From Streptomyces rapamycinicus NRRL 5491 (GTDB lineage Bacteria > Actinomycetota > Actinomycetes > Streptomycetales > Streptomycetaceae): a DNA stretch of 64,000 nucleotides. A model generated the notes under the pieces. It was not told the DNA's origin and searched no databases. It saw only the letters and a program-made list of their open reading frames with translations. Of this stretch, positions 19,699 to 27,822 are shown piece after piece. Position 1 is the stretch's first letter; each line of letters opens with the position of its first letter. The translations under genes were made by a program, and so were the position numbers. The stretch lies in assembly GCF_024298965.1 (NCBI RefSeq), contig NZ_CP085193.1:9486001-9550000 (forward strand). Direction: 5' to 3'.

Positions 19699-20971
19699 GG
19701 ACCCGAACCGGGACCAGCACCACAGCATCCGCAGTGAGGCCATCTCCGGCCCGGTCACCGACTGGGCGACGGACTTCTCGCACCTGGATCCGCGCTGGAC
19801 CGCCGATCCCTTCCCGATCATGGACGACCTGCGGCAGCGGTGCCCCATCGCGCACACCGAGCGGTTCGGCGGCGCCTGGGTGCCGACCCGGTACGAGGAC
19901 ATCGCGGCGATCGCCTACGACACCGACCACTTCTCCTCCCGGTCGGTGAACGTCGGCAACTTCCGGCCGCCGCAGGACCTGGCGCCGATCGGCGAACTCC
20001 CGCCCATCACCTCCGACCCGCCGTTCCACCACGCCGCGCGCAAGCTGCTGCTGCCGGCGTTCACCAAGACCGCGGTCGCCAGGCTCGAGCCCGGCACGAG
20101 GGCCTACTGCCACTCCCTCATCGACGGCTTCGAGGGACGGGACGTCGTCGAGGCGGCCGAGGAGTACGCGCAGCGGGTCCCCGAGCAGGTCATCGGTGAC
20201 CTGCTCGGCATCCCGCAGGGGGACCGGAAACTGTTCCGCGAGCTCATCGCGAACATCAACCGCGAGGAGGCCCTCGACTCGCGGGACGAGCACGTCGAAC
20301 AGCTGAGCAAGATGTTCGTCTTCCTGCTCGCGGAGATCAAGGAGCACGTCAAGAACCCGCGTGAGGACCTCATCAGCTACCTCCTCGACGTGGAGCTCCG
20401 CGGCCGCAAGCTCGACCCGAACCACATCATCAGCATGATGCTGCTGCTCTTCGCGGCGGGCATCGGTACGACGACCAAGGCGATCGGCTCGTCCCTGTGG
20501 CACCTGGCGGGGAATCCGCGGGACCGCGAGCGCCTGGTGGCCGAGCCCGAGCTGCTGCCGACCGCGTTGGAGGAGTTCCTCCGCGCTTTCACGCCGGTCA
20601 CCATGGCCCGGCTCGTGAAGGACGACATGCACTGGCGTGGCGTGGACATGAAGGCCGACGACTGGATCCTGCTCTCCTTCCCGGCCGCCAACCGCGACCC
20701 CGCCCAGTTCGACCGGGCCGACGAGGTTGTCATCGACCGCGAGGCCAACCGGCACGCCGCGTTCGGCCTGGGCATCCACCGCTGCCTGGGCTCCCACCTG
20801 GCCCGCATGGAACTCCGCGTCGCACTGGAGGTCTGGCTCGAGCGCATCCCGGACTTCAGCCTCGAGGACGCGTCCGCGGTGGTCTGGGGCGGGCGCCTGG
20901 CGCGCGGGCCGGTGTGCCTTCCGCTCCGCTTCGGTCGACGGTCCCAGCCGACGCCTGGCGGACCGCAGTAG
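19664..20971 (+). CDS. Cytochrome P450 (second of the inverted pair)
   Basis: This P450 has 435 residues, a K-helix EEFLR and haem loop FGLGIHRCLG identical to those of the P450 at 17072, and probably the same redox partner. The I-helix reads AGIGTT: Gly replaces the usual Asp/Glu. Identical blocks (for example GPVTDWATDF, PPFHHAARKLLLPAF and the region from AIGSSLWHL to the haem loop) alternate with diverged blocks around the B-C loop (SRSVNVGNFRPPQ), the F-G region and the I-helix. The C-terminus is longer than its partner's (GRRSQPTPGGPQ). It ends three bases before the stop codon of the convergent hemE. Different substrate recognition regions suggest it oxidises another position or a later intermediate. 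Confidence 0.93.
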   Translation: MTADDRFNKDFRDPNRDQHHSIRSEAISGPVTDWATDFSHLDPRWTADPFPIMDDLRQRCPIAHTERFGGAWVPTRYEDIAAIAYDTDHFSSRSVNVGNFRPPQDLAPIGELPPITSDPPFHHAARKLLLPAFTKTAVARLEPGTRAYCHSLIDGFEGRDVVEAAEEYAQRVPEQVIGDLLGIPQGDRKLFRELIANINREEALDSRDEHVEQLSKMFVFLLAEIKEHVKNPREDLISYLLDVELRGRKLDPNHIISMMLLLFAAGIGTTTKAIGSSLWHLAGNPRDRERLVAEPELLPTALEEFLRAFTPVTMARLVKDDMHWRGVDMKADDWILLSFPAANRDPAQFDRADEVVIDREANRHAAFGLGIHRCLGSHLARMELRVALEVWLERIPDFSLEDASAVVWGGRLARGPVCLPLRFGRRSQPTPGGPQ

Positions 20972-20974
20972 GTC

Positions 20975-22090
20975 CTACGCCGTCGGCGTGCTCCAGGCGC
21001 GCACCTGGTCGACGACGGCGCTGATGTGCTCGATGGGCGTGGTCTTGACGATGCCGTGTCCCAGGTTGAACACGAACGGCCCCCCGCTCAGGCCGCGCAG
21101 GATGCGCTCCGTCCCGGCGTGGAGCGCGGGTCCGCCGGCGATCAGCAGCTGGGGATCGAGGTTGCCCTGCACGCAGCGGCCCAGCCCGCCCTGGAGGGTG
21201 CGCGCGGCCCAGTCGAGGGGAACCGTGGAGTCCAGGCCGATGCAGTCCGCGCCGGTCGCCTCGGCGAAGCCGTTGTAGGAGAGCCCGGCGCCCCGGGGGA
21301 ACGCGATGACGGGAACGTCCGGGTACTGCGCCTTCAGCGCGCTGATGATGGCGGCGGCCGGCTTGACACACCAGCGGTCGAAGAGGACGTCCGGAAGTAC
21401 CCCGGCCCAGGTGTCGAACAACTGGACCGCTTCCGCGCCCGCCTCGATCTGACGTCCGAGGAACTGGGTGACGGCGGTCGTCAGCAGGTCCATCAGGGGC
21501 TGGAATCCGTCGGGGTCGCCCAGCGCCCACTGCTTGACGACGGAGTGCTCCGACGCGGCGCCGCCGCGGCCTTCGACCATGTAGGTCGCAATGGTCCACG
21601 GTGCGCCGGCATAGCCGATCAGGGCCGTCTCGGCGGGCAGGGCGCGGGTGAGCTGACCGACCGTCTCGTAGATCGGGGCCAGTTCCTCGTGCAGGCGGGA
21701 GATGCTCAGGAACTCGGCGATGTCCTCCGTCGAGCGGACGGGCGGCGTCAACACCGGCCCCTCGCCGACCCGGTAGTCCAGGGTCTGGCCCAGTGCGGCG
21801 GCGACCTGCGGAAGGTCCGCGAACACGATGGCGGCGTCGAGCGGGAAGCGGCGCAGCGGCTGCAGGGTGACCTCGACGGCGTGCTCGGGCGTGGTGCAGA
21901 GCCCCACCATGCCCCCGGCCGCGTCCCGGACCTTGTGGTACTCGGGCAGGTAGCGCCCGGCCTGCCGCATCAGCCAGACCGGCGGCCGCTCGGTCCGCTC
22001 TCCCGCGAGTGCGCGCAGGAGCAGCTTCTTGGGCTGGACGTTGCCGGACCCCGGCTTCGGACCGACTGCTTCCCGAGCGCCGATGTCCAC
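20975..22090 (-). CDS. hemE: Uroporphyrinogen decarboxylase
   Basis: This haem-pathway enzyme decarboxylates uroporphyrinogen III to coproporphyrinogen III in the cytoplasm. The GTG at 22090 has AGGATGGA five bases upstream and gives 371 residues. This includes a ~20-residue leader before the conserved start region QPKKLLLRALAGE, so it is slightly longer than average. Family signatures are RPPVWLMRQAGRYLPEY (N-terminal, with the Arg and Gln of the active site), IVFADLP (the usual conserved Asp after FSD/FAD) and FNLGHGI near the C-terminus. hemE is normally a housekeeping gene elsewhere. Here it sits between P450 genes and diverges from the aldehyde dehydrogenase. I infer a cluster-borne extra copy that boosts haem for three P450s. 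Confidence 0.93.
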   Translation of the reverse strand: MDIGAREAVGPKPGSGNVQPKKLLLRALAGERTERPPVWLMRQAGRYLPEYHKVRDAAGGMVGLCTTPEHAVEVTLQPLRRFPLDAAIVFADLPQVAAALGQTLDYRVGEGPVLTPPVRSTEDIAEFLSISRLHEELAPIYETVGQLTRALPAETALIGYAGAPWTIATYMVEGRGGAASEHSVVKQWALGDPDGFQPLMDLLTTAVTQFLGRQIEAGAEAVQLFDTWAGVLPDVLFDRWCVKPAAAIISALKAQYPDVPVIAFPRGAGLSYNGFAEATGADCIGLDSTVPLDWAARTLQGGLGRCVQGNLDPQLLIAGGPALHAGTERILRGLSGGPFVFNLGHGIVKTTPIEHISAVVDQVRAWSTPTA

Positions 22091-22375
22091 GCTGTTCCAT
22101 CCTGTTGAATCGCCCCGGGCGTTCACGGGGCCCAAGTAGAGAAATCGACCTCCTCGGAAGGGGGCCGGTGGCAGCGTAGCAGAGCTCAGTCGGCCGTCCC
22201 GGCAGGCGTTTGCCGGGAGGTCGAGTGGCCGGTCGAGGCCCCGGACGGGCCGTGTCCCGGAAAGGAAGTCCCAGTTACCCCGCAGTGGCGGATCGCAGGC
22301 GGAGCGCCATTTCCGCGCCGCCCGGCGCACGCGAACATGAGCGCCGTCGAGACGGCGATCGGGAGGAAGAACCGG
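22091..22375. other. Divergent promoter region hemE / aldehyde dehydrogenase
   Basis: The 285-bp space between two divergent starts holds a hairpin (22198-22204 with 22211-22217, CCCGGCA/TGCCGGG, 6-nt loop) and element copy C at 22272. I could not assign -10/-35 boxes. Confidence 0.5.
22272..22329 (+). promoter_or_regulatory. Shared upstream element, copy C (aldehyde dehydrogenase)
   Basis: It starts CAGTTACCCCGCAGTGGC, an exact 18-base match to copy A, and continues with weaker similarity (CCATTTCCGCGCC, then GGCGCA and GAACATGAG). It ends ~45 bp before the likely ATG at 22376. Confidence 0.55.
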
Positions 22376-23875
22376 ATGAGCCTGGCGGTACGCGCGGAGG
22401 CGCCGATCGGTCGGACGGACCGCTTCTTCATCGGCGGGCAGTGGGTGGTGCCGTCGTCCGGCGCCGTGATCGACGTGATCGACTCCGCGACCGAGGAGCT
22501 CTACTTCAGGGTCGCGCAGGCGCAGGCAGCCGACATGTCCAGAGCCGTCGCGGCGGCGCGGGAGGCCTTCGACGAAGGACCCTGGCCGCGCCTGACAGCG
22601 GCCGAGCGGGCCGGGTACCTGCGGGCGATCGGCGCGGAACTCAGGCTCCGCGGCGAGGACATCGCCGAGATCTGGCCGCGCGAGTCCGGTGTCCTGCACA
22701 CCTTCGCCGCCAACGCCGGCACCGGCGCGGAGGCCGCCTTCAAGCGGTACGCCGCGCTGGCCCGCACCTTCCCGTTCGAGGAGCCGGTCAAGCCGACGGC
22801 CGGCGGACAGTTCGGCATGATCGTCCGTGAGCCGGCCGGCGTGGTCGGTGCGATCATCCCGTGGAACGCCCCGATGGGCATGATCAGCAACAAGGTCGGC
22901 CCCGCGCTGCTCGCCGGGTGCACCGTGATCCTGAAGTCGGCGCCCGAGGCGCCGGGGGAGGGCTACCTGCTCGCCGAGGCCGCCGCGGCGGCCGGGCTGC
23001 CGCCCGGCGTGATCAACGTCGTCACCGCGGACCGCGAGGTGTCCGAACTGCTGGTGCGCGACCGGCGGGTGGACAAGATCACGTTCACCGGGTCGACGGC
23101 CACCGGACGGCGCATCGCCTCGATCTGCGGCGAGCGCGTGGCCCGCTGCACGCTGGAGCTCGGTGGCAAGTCCGCCGCCGTCGTCCTGGACGACATGGAC
23201 CTCGCCACGGCCGCGCGCAGCCTCGCCCAGGCCGAGTGCTTCCTCACCGGGCAGGTCTGCTCGTCGCTGACCCGGATCGTGGTCAGCGGCTCGCGGCACG
23301 ACGAACTGGTCGAGGCCCTCGTCGGCGTGTTCTCCCGGGTGCGCGTCGGGGACCCGTTCGACCCGCGCTCGCAGATGGGGCCGCTGGCGGCCGGCCGGCA
23401 GCGGGACCGGGTCGAGGGGTACATCGCCAAGGGCGTCGCGGAAGGGGCCACGCTGGCCACCGGCGGCGGTCGCCCGAAGGGCCTGACCCGCGGCTGGTAC
23501 GTCGAGCCCACCGTGTTCGGCAACGTCGACAACCGCTCGGTCATCGCCCAGGAGGAGATCTTCGGCCCCGTGCTGTCCGTCATCCCCGCGGCCGACGAGC
23601 AGGACGCGATCCGGATCGCCAACGACACCATCTACGGCCTCAACGCGGCGGTGTTCACCAACGACGTCAACCGGGCCCGCGAGGTTTCCAGGCAGCTGCG
23701 CTCTGGCACCGTCGGACACAACGCGCTGCGCAGCGACCTCGGCATCGCGTTCGGCGGGTTCAAGCAGTCCGGCATCGGCCGCGAAGGCGGACGCGAGGGA
23801 CTGCTGCCCTACCTCGAAACCAAGACCGTGATCCTCGAAGGCCGGCCGGCCGGGTACGAGGACACCGTCCTCTGA
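22376..23875 (+). CDS. NAD(P)-dependent aldehyde dehydrogenase
   Basis: This ALDH-superfamily enzyme oxidises an aldehyde to a carboxylic acid (499 residues from the ATG at 22376, which has GGGAGGA eight bases upstream; an ATG at 22337 would add 13 residues). Signatures are IIPWNAP (the transition-state Asn), FTGSTATGR (cofactor loop), CTLELGGKSA with the general-base Glu and GQVCSSLTR with the nucleophile Cys, followed by EEIFGPVLSV and FGGFKQSGIGREGG. It is transcribed with a P450 gene 168 bp downstream and carries the element found before both P450-ferredoxin operons. I infer it finishes an oxidation begun by a P450 on the polyketide, or processes a side-chain aldehyde. Detoxification is an alternative. 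Confidence 0.92.
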   Translation: MSLAVRAEAPIGRTDRFFIGGQWVVPSSGAVIDVIDSATEELYFRVAQAQAADMSRAVAAAREAFDEGPWPRLTAAERAGYLRAIGAELRLRGEDIAEIWPRESGVLHTFAANAGTGAEAAFKRYAALARTFPFEEPVKPTAGGQFGMIVREPAGVVGAIIPWNAPMGMISNKVGPALLAGCTVILKSAPEAPGEGYLLAEAAAAAGLPPGVINVVTADREVSELLVRDRRVDKITFTGSTATGRRIASICGERVARCTLELGGKSAAVVLDDMDLATAARSLAQAECFLTGQVCSSLTRIVVSGSRHDELVEALVGVFSRVRVGDPFDPRSQMGPLAAGRQRDRVEGYIAKGVAEGATLATGGGRPKGLTRGWYVEPTVFGNVDNRSVIAQEEIFGPVLSVIPAADEQDAIRIANDTIYGLNAAVFTNDVNRAREVSRQLRSGTVGHNALRSDLGIAFGGFKQSGIGREGGREGLLPYLETKTVILEGRPAGYEDTVL

Positions 23876-23933
23876 CGGCGCCTGCTCTGACGCCGCGTCC
23901 ACTCGCCGGCCCGGACGCGGCCACCGCGTGCCC

Positions 23934-23969
23934 GCGGGCCGGGCCGCACGTCGCCGGGCCCCGGCCCGC
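23934..23969 (+). terminator. Hairpin between aldehyde dehydrogenase and third P450
   Basis: A perfect 10-bp GC-only stem (23934-23943 with 23960-23969) has a 16-nt loop. It lies 59 bp after the stop codon and 75 bp before the next start. It could terminate or attenuate transcription. Confidence 0.5.
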
Positions 23970-24043
23970 CACGTTGATCGACACCTCACTGAACTGACCA
24001 CCCGGCTCACCCGTGAGCCCGCACAACCGACGGGAACACACTG

Positions 24044-25336
24044 ATGACCGACCTTGAGGTCCGCCCGGAGGAGCTCCAGGCCCTCGCCGCTCTCTTCGGC
24101 CTCGGTGACCCGTACCCGGAATACGCGAAGTGGCGTGCGCGGCAACCGGTCGTCCGCCCGCACGAGAAGCTGTTCGTCTTCAGCCGCTACGAGGACTGCG
24201 CGGCGGTCCTCAGCAGCTCGGCCTTCGGCCACGCGCCGCGCGAGGCCAGCCCGCTGCGCAGCCTGTGGCGGGGCACCGGCCAGCCGGCACCCGCCGCCCC
24301 GGACACGGCCAGAGCCGTCCCGGAGACGGCCAGCGCCGCCGACGCCGACGCGGCCGTGGCCACCGCCCAGGACAACGCCAGCAACATGCTCCGGCTGAAC
24401 CCGCCCGACCACACCCGGCTGCGCCGCCTGGCGTCCCGCGCCCTCACCCCGGCGAGCGTCCGGGCGCTGATGCCGCGCATCGAGGCGATCGCCGGCGAGT
24501 TGGTGGGCGACCTCGGCCCGAGCTTCGACGTCATCCGCGACGTCGCGCTCCCGCTGCCGGTCCGGGTGATCAGCGAGCTGCTCGGCATCCCGGAGGCCGA
24601 CCGGCCCATGGTGGTTACCTGGTCCGAGCAGCTGTCCCGGAGCATCGACCCCGGCTTCCTCATCACGCCCGAGAACCGCGTCACGATGCGCGCGGCCCGT
24701 GACAGCTTCCACGATTACCTCGGGGCGCTGATTCCCAAGCGGCGCCGCGAACCGGGCGACGACCTCGTCTCCGCCCTCGTCCACGTCCACGACGAGGACG
24801 GCACGCTGACCGAGCACGAGATCATTATCACCTGCCGGCTGCTGCTCATCGCCGGCCACGAGACCACCCGCAGCCTCATCGGCGGGTCCGTGCTCGCCCT
24901 GCTCAACCACCCCGCCCAGCTCGCCGCCCTGCGGGCCGGCCCGGACCTGGTCGAGAGGTGCGTCGAAGAGGCCCTGCGCTACGACCCGCCCATCCAGCTC
25001 CTGGTCCGGTCCGCGCTGGAGGACACCACGGTCGGCGACACCACGGTCCCGGCCGGCGCGCGTGCCCTCATGCTCCTCGGCGCTGCCAACCGCGACGAGG
25101 CACTCGGCGATGACCCGGAGGACTTCGACTTCGTCCGCCCAGCCCGCCGGCACCTGTCGTTCGGCCACGGGATCCACTTCTGCCTGGGCGCTCCGCTGGG
25201 ACGCGCCGAGGCCGCCATCGCCCTGCGCCACCTGCTGCCCATCCTCGCCGAGTCCCGGATGACCGAGCCGCCCGTGTGGAAGCCCCACACCGTCCTGCGC
25301 GGTCTTGAGCACCTCCGGCTGACCACGTCGGGCTGA
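24044..25336 (+). CDS. Cytochrome P450 (third, canonical I-helix)
   Basis: This P450 of 430 residues is not closely related to the inverted pair. It has a typical DPYPEYAKWR N-terminus, an I-helix AGHETT with the acidic residue present, a K-helix EEALRYDPP and a haem loop FGHGIHFCLGAPLGR. The style is that of macrolide/polyketide hydroxylases. Between the B and C helices there is a low-complexity insertion of ~35 residues rich in Ala, Pro, Thr and Asp (about residues 84-120, APAAPDTARAVPETASAADA). I would not expect this in family members, and it lies next to a substrate recognition site. No ferredoxin gene is attached, so it may use the ferredoxins at 18345 and 19462. Start ATG at 24044; a weak GACGGGAA site precedes it. 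Confidence 0.93.
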   Translation: MTDLEVRPEELQALAALFGLGDPYPEYAKWRARQPVVRPHEKLFVFSRYEDCAAVLSSSAFGHAPREASPLRSLWRGTGQPAPAAPDTARAVPETASAADADAAVATAQDNASNMLRLNPPDHTRLRRLASRALTPASVRALMPRIEAIAGELVGDLGPSFDVIRDVALPLPVRVISELLGIPEADRPMVVTWSEQLSRSIDPGFLITPENRVTMRAARDSFHDYLGALIPKRRREPGDDLVSALVHVHDEDGTLTEHEIIITCRLLLIAGHETTRSLIGGSVLALLNHPAQLAALRAGPDLVERCVEEALRYDPPIQLLVRSALEDTTVGDTTVPAGARALMLLGAANRDEALGDDPEDFDFVRPARRHLSFGHGIHFCLGAPLGRAEAAIALRHLLPILAESRMTEPPVWKPHTVLRGLEHLRLTTSG

Positions 25337-25363
25337 CGGCGGTTCAGTCGGGCGGCGGGTCGG

Positions 25364-26875
25364 TCAGGCGGCGGAAACGGGCGGCTGGAGGACGTCGTCG
25401 CTGCTGGCCGGCTCGGGCGGCCGGCGCTTGGCGAGGGCCGGGATCGCGGCCGCGAACCGCCGGAGTGCGGCATCGAGGTCGGCCAGCGGCGCCGCCGCAG
25501 CGGGTTCCGGCAGCTCGGGCAGGGGATCCGCCGGGGCCGACACCGCGCGGCGCAGCAGCCTGACGGTCTCGGCGGTGGCAGCTTCGCGCGGGCCGGGCTC
25601 GCTCGCGGCCAGGGCGTGCACCGGGCCGCGGGTCGCGAGCAGCGCCTCGCCGGCGTCGGCCGGCGTGATCCCGTGCCCCGTGCCCAACTTCCGGGTGGCT
25701 GCCCGGTACAGCCGGTGCGAACGCGCGCTGGCGTTCAGGTTGGTGGCTGCGGCGTCGAACGCGGCGAGTGCCTTGGCGGCGGAGGCCCCGTCGCTGCGAG
25801 CATCGAGCACCGAGCCGAGGGTGCCTAGGGTCGCACCCAGCCGGAGGCGTAGCGCGTCGCTCGTCCGCACCGGCACGAGGAACCAGCCCACGACCACCGC
25901 CAGCACAGCCCCCAGGACCAGAGCCTGCAGGCGGATGAGCAGCAGGTGCTGGGGGGACTGGCCGAAGTACCCGTAGAACAGCGACAACGCCGTCGTGATG
26001 CCTGCGGCGTAGAAGGCGTAGTTGTAGGCGCGCAGGGTCGAGGCCAGGGCCAGCACCACGAAGATCAGCACGATGCTGGTCGTGCCCTGGGGTTCGGCCA
26101 CCGCGGCGATCAGGGCCGCGACGAGTGTGCCCGCCATCGCGCCCAGTCCACGCTCGACGCCCTTGAGAGCCAGGTCCCCGCGGCCGACCGGGCCGAGGCT
26201 GACGACCATCGCGCTGATCACGCACCACTGCCAGTGTTCGCCGAATACGAGGTGCCCGAGTGAGAACGCGGCGGTCAGCGCCACCGCCATCTGCAGTGCC
26301 ATCCGGGTGCGGGACGACAGTCCGGCGCGCTGCGCAGACCGCTTGGCAGGGGCCTGCCCCGGCTGCGAACCCGGAAGGCCGGTCAGCTTCTCGGCGACCC
26401 GGCGCACGACGCGGACCCATACGAAGGCACTGAACCCCACCAGCGCCATCCATCCGCAGAGCGGCCACCACGCCATGCGCCCCGTACCGGATCCGGCGGG
26501 CAGCAGAGCGGCGATCAGGGCCAGCGGAACCAGCGCCCCCAGCCGGGTGACCGCCGCTCCGAACCGCCTGGTCCAGATCGAACCCGCCATCAGCACCACG
26601 AACACCGCCCCGCAGATCACGGGGTGTCCGGCCATCTGCGAACCGAGCCAGACGCTTCCCCCCGCGAGGACCGAGAGCGTGGCAGCCGCCATGACTTTCT
26701 CCGGGACCGGCTCACCGCCAGGGCGGCGCGACACCGTGAATGCGAAAATCACGGCCGGCACCGCGAGCACCGCCGCCGGGTACCCCGCGACGAGGCGCGC
26801 GACCTCCACCGCCGTGAAGAAGGAGCCCAGCACGGCGACCATTGCCACCGCCGAGTAATAGCTTTTGATTAGCAT
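25364..26875 (-). CDS. FUSC-family (fusaric acid resistance-like) inner membrane protein, possible exporter
   Basis: This integral membrane protein has 503 residues from the ATG at 26875 (GAGGGTGGGA just upstream; an ATG at 26890 would add five residues). It has two blocks of transmembrane helices (roughly residues 8-160 and 200-325), each with Ala/Val/Leu-rich segments, separated by a basic loop (KRSAQRAGLSSRTRM). The second block carries the FUSC-type GDLALKGVERGLGAMAGT motif, followed by a long soluble Ala-rich C-terminal region. FUSC proteins are linked to efflux of aromatic acids and other small molecules. Divergence from a MarR gene is a classic arrangement for a ligand-controlled efflux system, so self-resistance or product export is plausible. 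The substrate is unknown. Confidence 0.82.
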   Translation of the reverse strand: MLIKSYYSAVAMVAVLGSFFTAVEVARLVAGYPAAVLAVPAVIFAFTVSRRPGGEPVPEKVMAAATLSVLAGGSVWLGSQMAGHPVICGAVFVVLMAGSIWTRRFGAAVTRLGALVPLALIAALLPAGSGTGRMAWWPLCGWMALVGFSAFVWVRVVRRVAEKLTGLPGSQPGQAPAKRSAQRAGLSSRTRMALQMAVALTAAFSLGHLVFGEHWQWCVISAMVVSLGPVGRGDLALKGVERGLGAMAGTLVAALIAAVAEPQGTTSIVLIFVVLALASTLRAYNYAFYAAGITTALSLFYGYFGQSPQHLLLIRLQALVLGAVLAVVVGWFLVPVRTSDALRLRLGATLGTLGSVLDARSDGASAAKALAAFDAAATNLNASARSHRLYRAATRKLGTGHGITPADAGEALLATRGPVHALAASEPGPREAATAETVRLLRRAVSAPADPLPELPEPAAAAPLADLDAALRRFAAAIPALAKRRPPEPASSDDVLQPPVSAA

Positions 26876-26946
26876 TCCCACCCTCTGCATGGCCGACTTT
26901 GTGCAGATTTCCGGGGCATCTCACCTGCTAATGCTACATGAAGGTT

Positions 26947-26952
26947 TAGTAT
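26947..26952 (+). promoter_or_regulatory. Putative -10 box for a leaderless marR transcript
   Basis: TAGTAT ends seven bases before the GTG start of the MarR gene, in an A/T-rich stretch of the divergent intergenic region. No ribosome site is seen, so a leaderless mRNA is likely. A -35 box is not evident. Confidence 0.4.
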
Positions 26953-26958
26953 CAACCG

Positions 26959-27414
26959 GTGGATACCGACGACTGTGCCCAGGCCCTGCTCCAAGGCTTG
27001 CTCCGACTGGGCTCCCGCCTGCGCCACGAGCGCCCGCCCGGTGCCCTGACCGCGAAAAAGATCATGGTGCTGGGCCACCTGCGTCGGAACGGGCCCTGCA
27101 CCCCCAGCGCCGTGGCCCTTGCCGAGCACCAGCAACTCCAGGCCCTGACCCGGACCTTCGGCGAGCTGGAGGCGGACGGCCTGATCAGCAGGCGGCGTTC
27201 GGAGACCGACCGGCGCGCCTCGATCCTCTCGATCGCCGACGCCGGCGCCCAAGCGCTGTCCGACGATCTCGCGCAGCGGGCCGAATGGCTGGCCGGCGCC
27301 CTTGGTGCGCTCACCCCGGTCGAGCAGCAGCTGCTCGACCTGGCCGGCCAGCTGCTCAACCAGCTGGCCGACACCCTCGCCACGGACGGGCGGGCGGGGA
27401 CGCGCTCCCCCTGA
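26959..27414 (+). CDS. MarR-family transcriptional regulator
   Basis: This 151-residue winged-helix regulator probably represses the divergent FUSC gene and itself, with release by a small-molecule ligand. The central region shows the MarR pattern: KKIMVLGHLRRNGPCTPSAVALAEHQQLQALTRTFGELEADGLISRRRSETDRRA corresponds to the recognition helix and wing ending in the conserved DRR. Flanking helices would form the dimer interface. The start is GTG at 26959 with no ribosome site, consistent with a leaderless transcript from TAGTAT just upstream. The 83-bp gap to the FUSC start is the expected operator location. A MarR dimer site could not be assigned with confidence. Confidence 0.88.
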   Translation: MDTDDCAQALLQGLLRLGSRLRHERPPGALTAKKIMVLGHLRRNGPCTPSAVALAEHQQLQALTRTFGELEADGLISRRRSETDRRASILSIADAGAQALSDDLAQRAEWLAGALGALTPVEQQLLDLAGQLLNQLADTLATDGRAGTRSP

Positions 27415-27822
27415 CGGGCTCGGCCCCGGGGAACTCGAAAAGTGGCGATCGGGGATGGCAGGGATGATGGCGGGATGGGTGCCGGAGCAGCCGCGGATGA
27501 TGCTCTCGGCACAGGTCCGACCCATGCGAGTGTCCGGTACGGCCGCGACGTCCTCGGACGGGAGCCGGTCGGGCAGGTGCGCGCCGCGCTTCCACGAAAA
27601 GGAGCTGCAGCTTCGAGAAAAGGCCGTGGAACCGAGATGGCTGAGAACTGCATCAAGCTTCCCGACGGTATGAGCGGCCGGTGAAATGCGCGACTCCTCC
27701 GCAATCTGTTCCCGGGCCGCCATCGTTTTCTGACGCAGTGCCAGACACGTTCATTTGTGCCGCCAGCGACGTCGGCAAGAGCCCCGACGGTCCATGAATC
27801 CCTGTAGCCCATTGGTTCCTGG
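27415..27822. other. Gene-poor stretch between marR and the truncated SARP copy
   Basis: About 410 bp. Short open frames on both strands resemble nothing I know and lack ribosome sites. It ends exactly where similarity to the SARP gene starts (NAAS at 27823), so it contains the rearrangement junction. Confidence 0.5.

Noticed and set aside
22091..25312. Apparent ~1000-residue N-terminal extension of hemE on the minus strand
   Set aside because: The extension is antisense to the aldehyde dehydrogenase and third P450 genes. A ribosome site with GTG at 22090 gives a normal-sized hemE.
26869..27723. 285-codon minus-strand frame overlapping marR
   Set aside because: It is antisense to a clear MarR protein, and its upstream part matches no known family.
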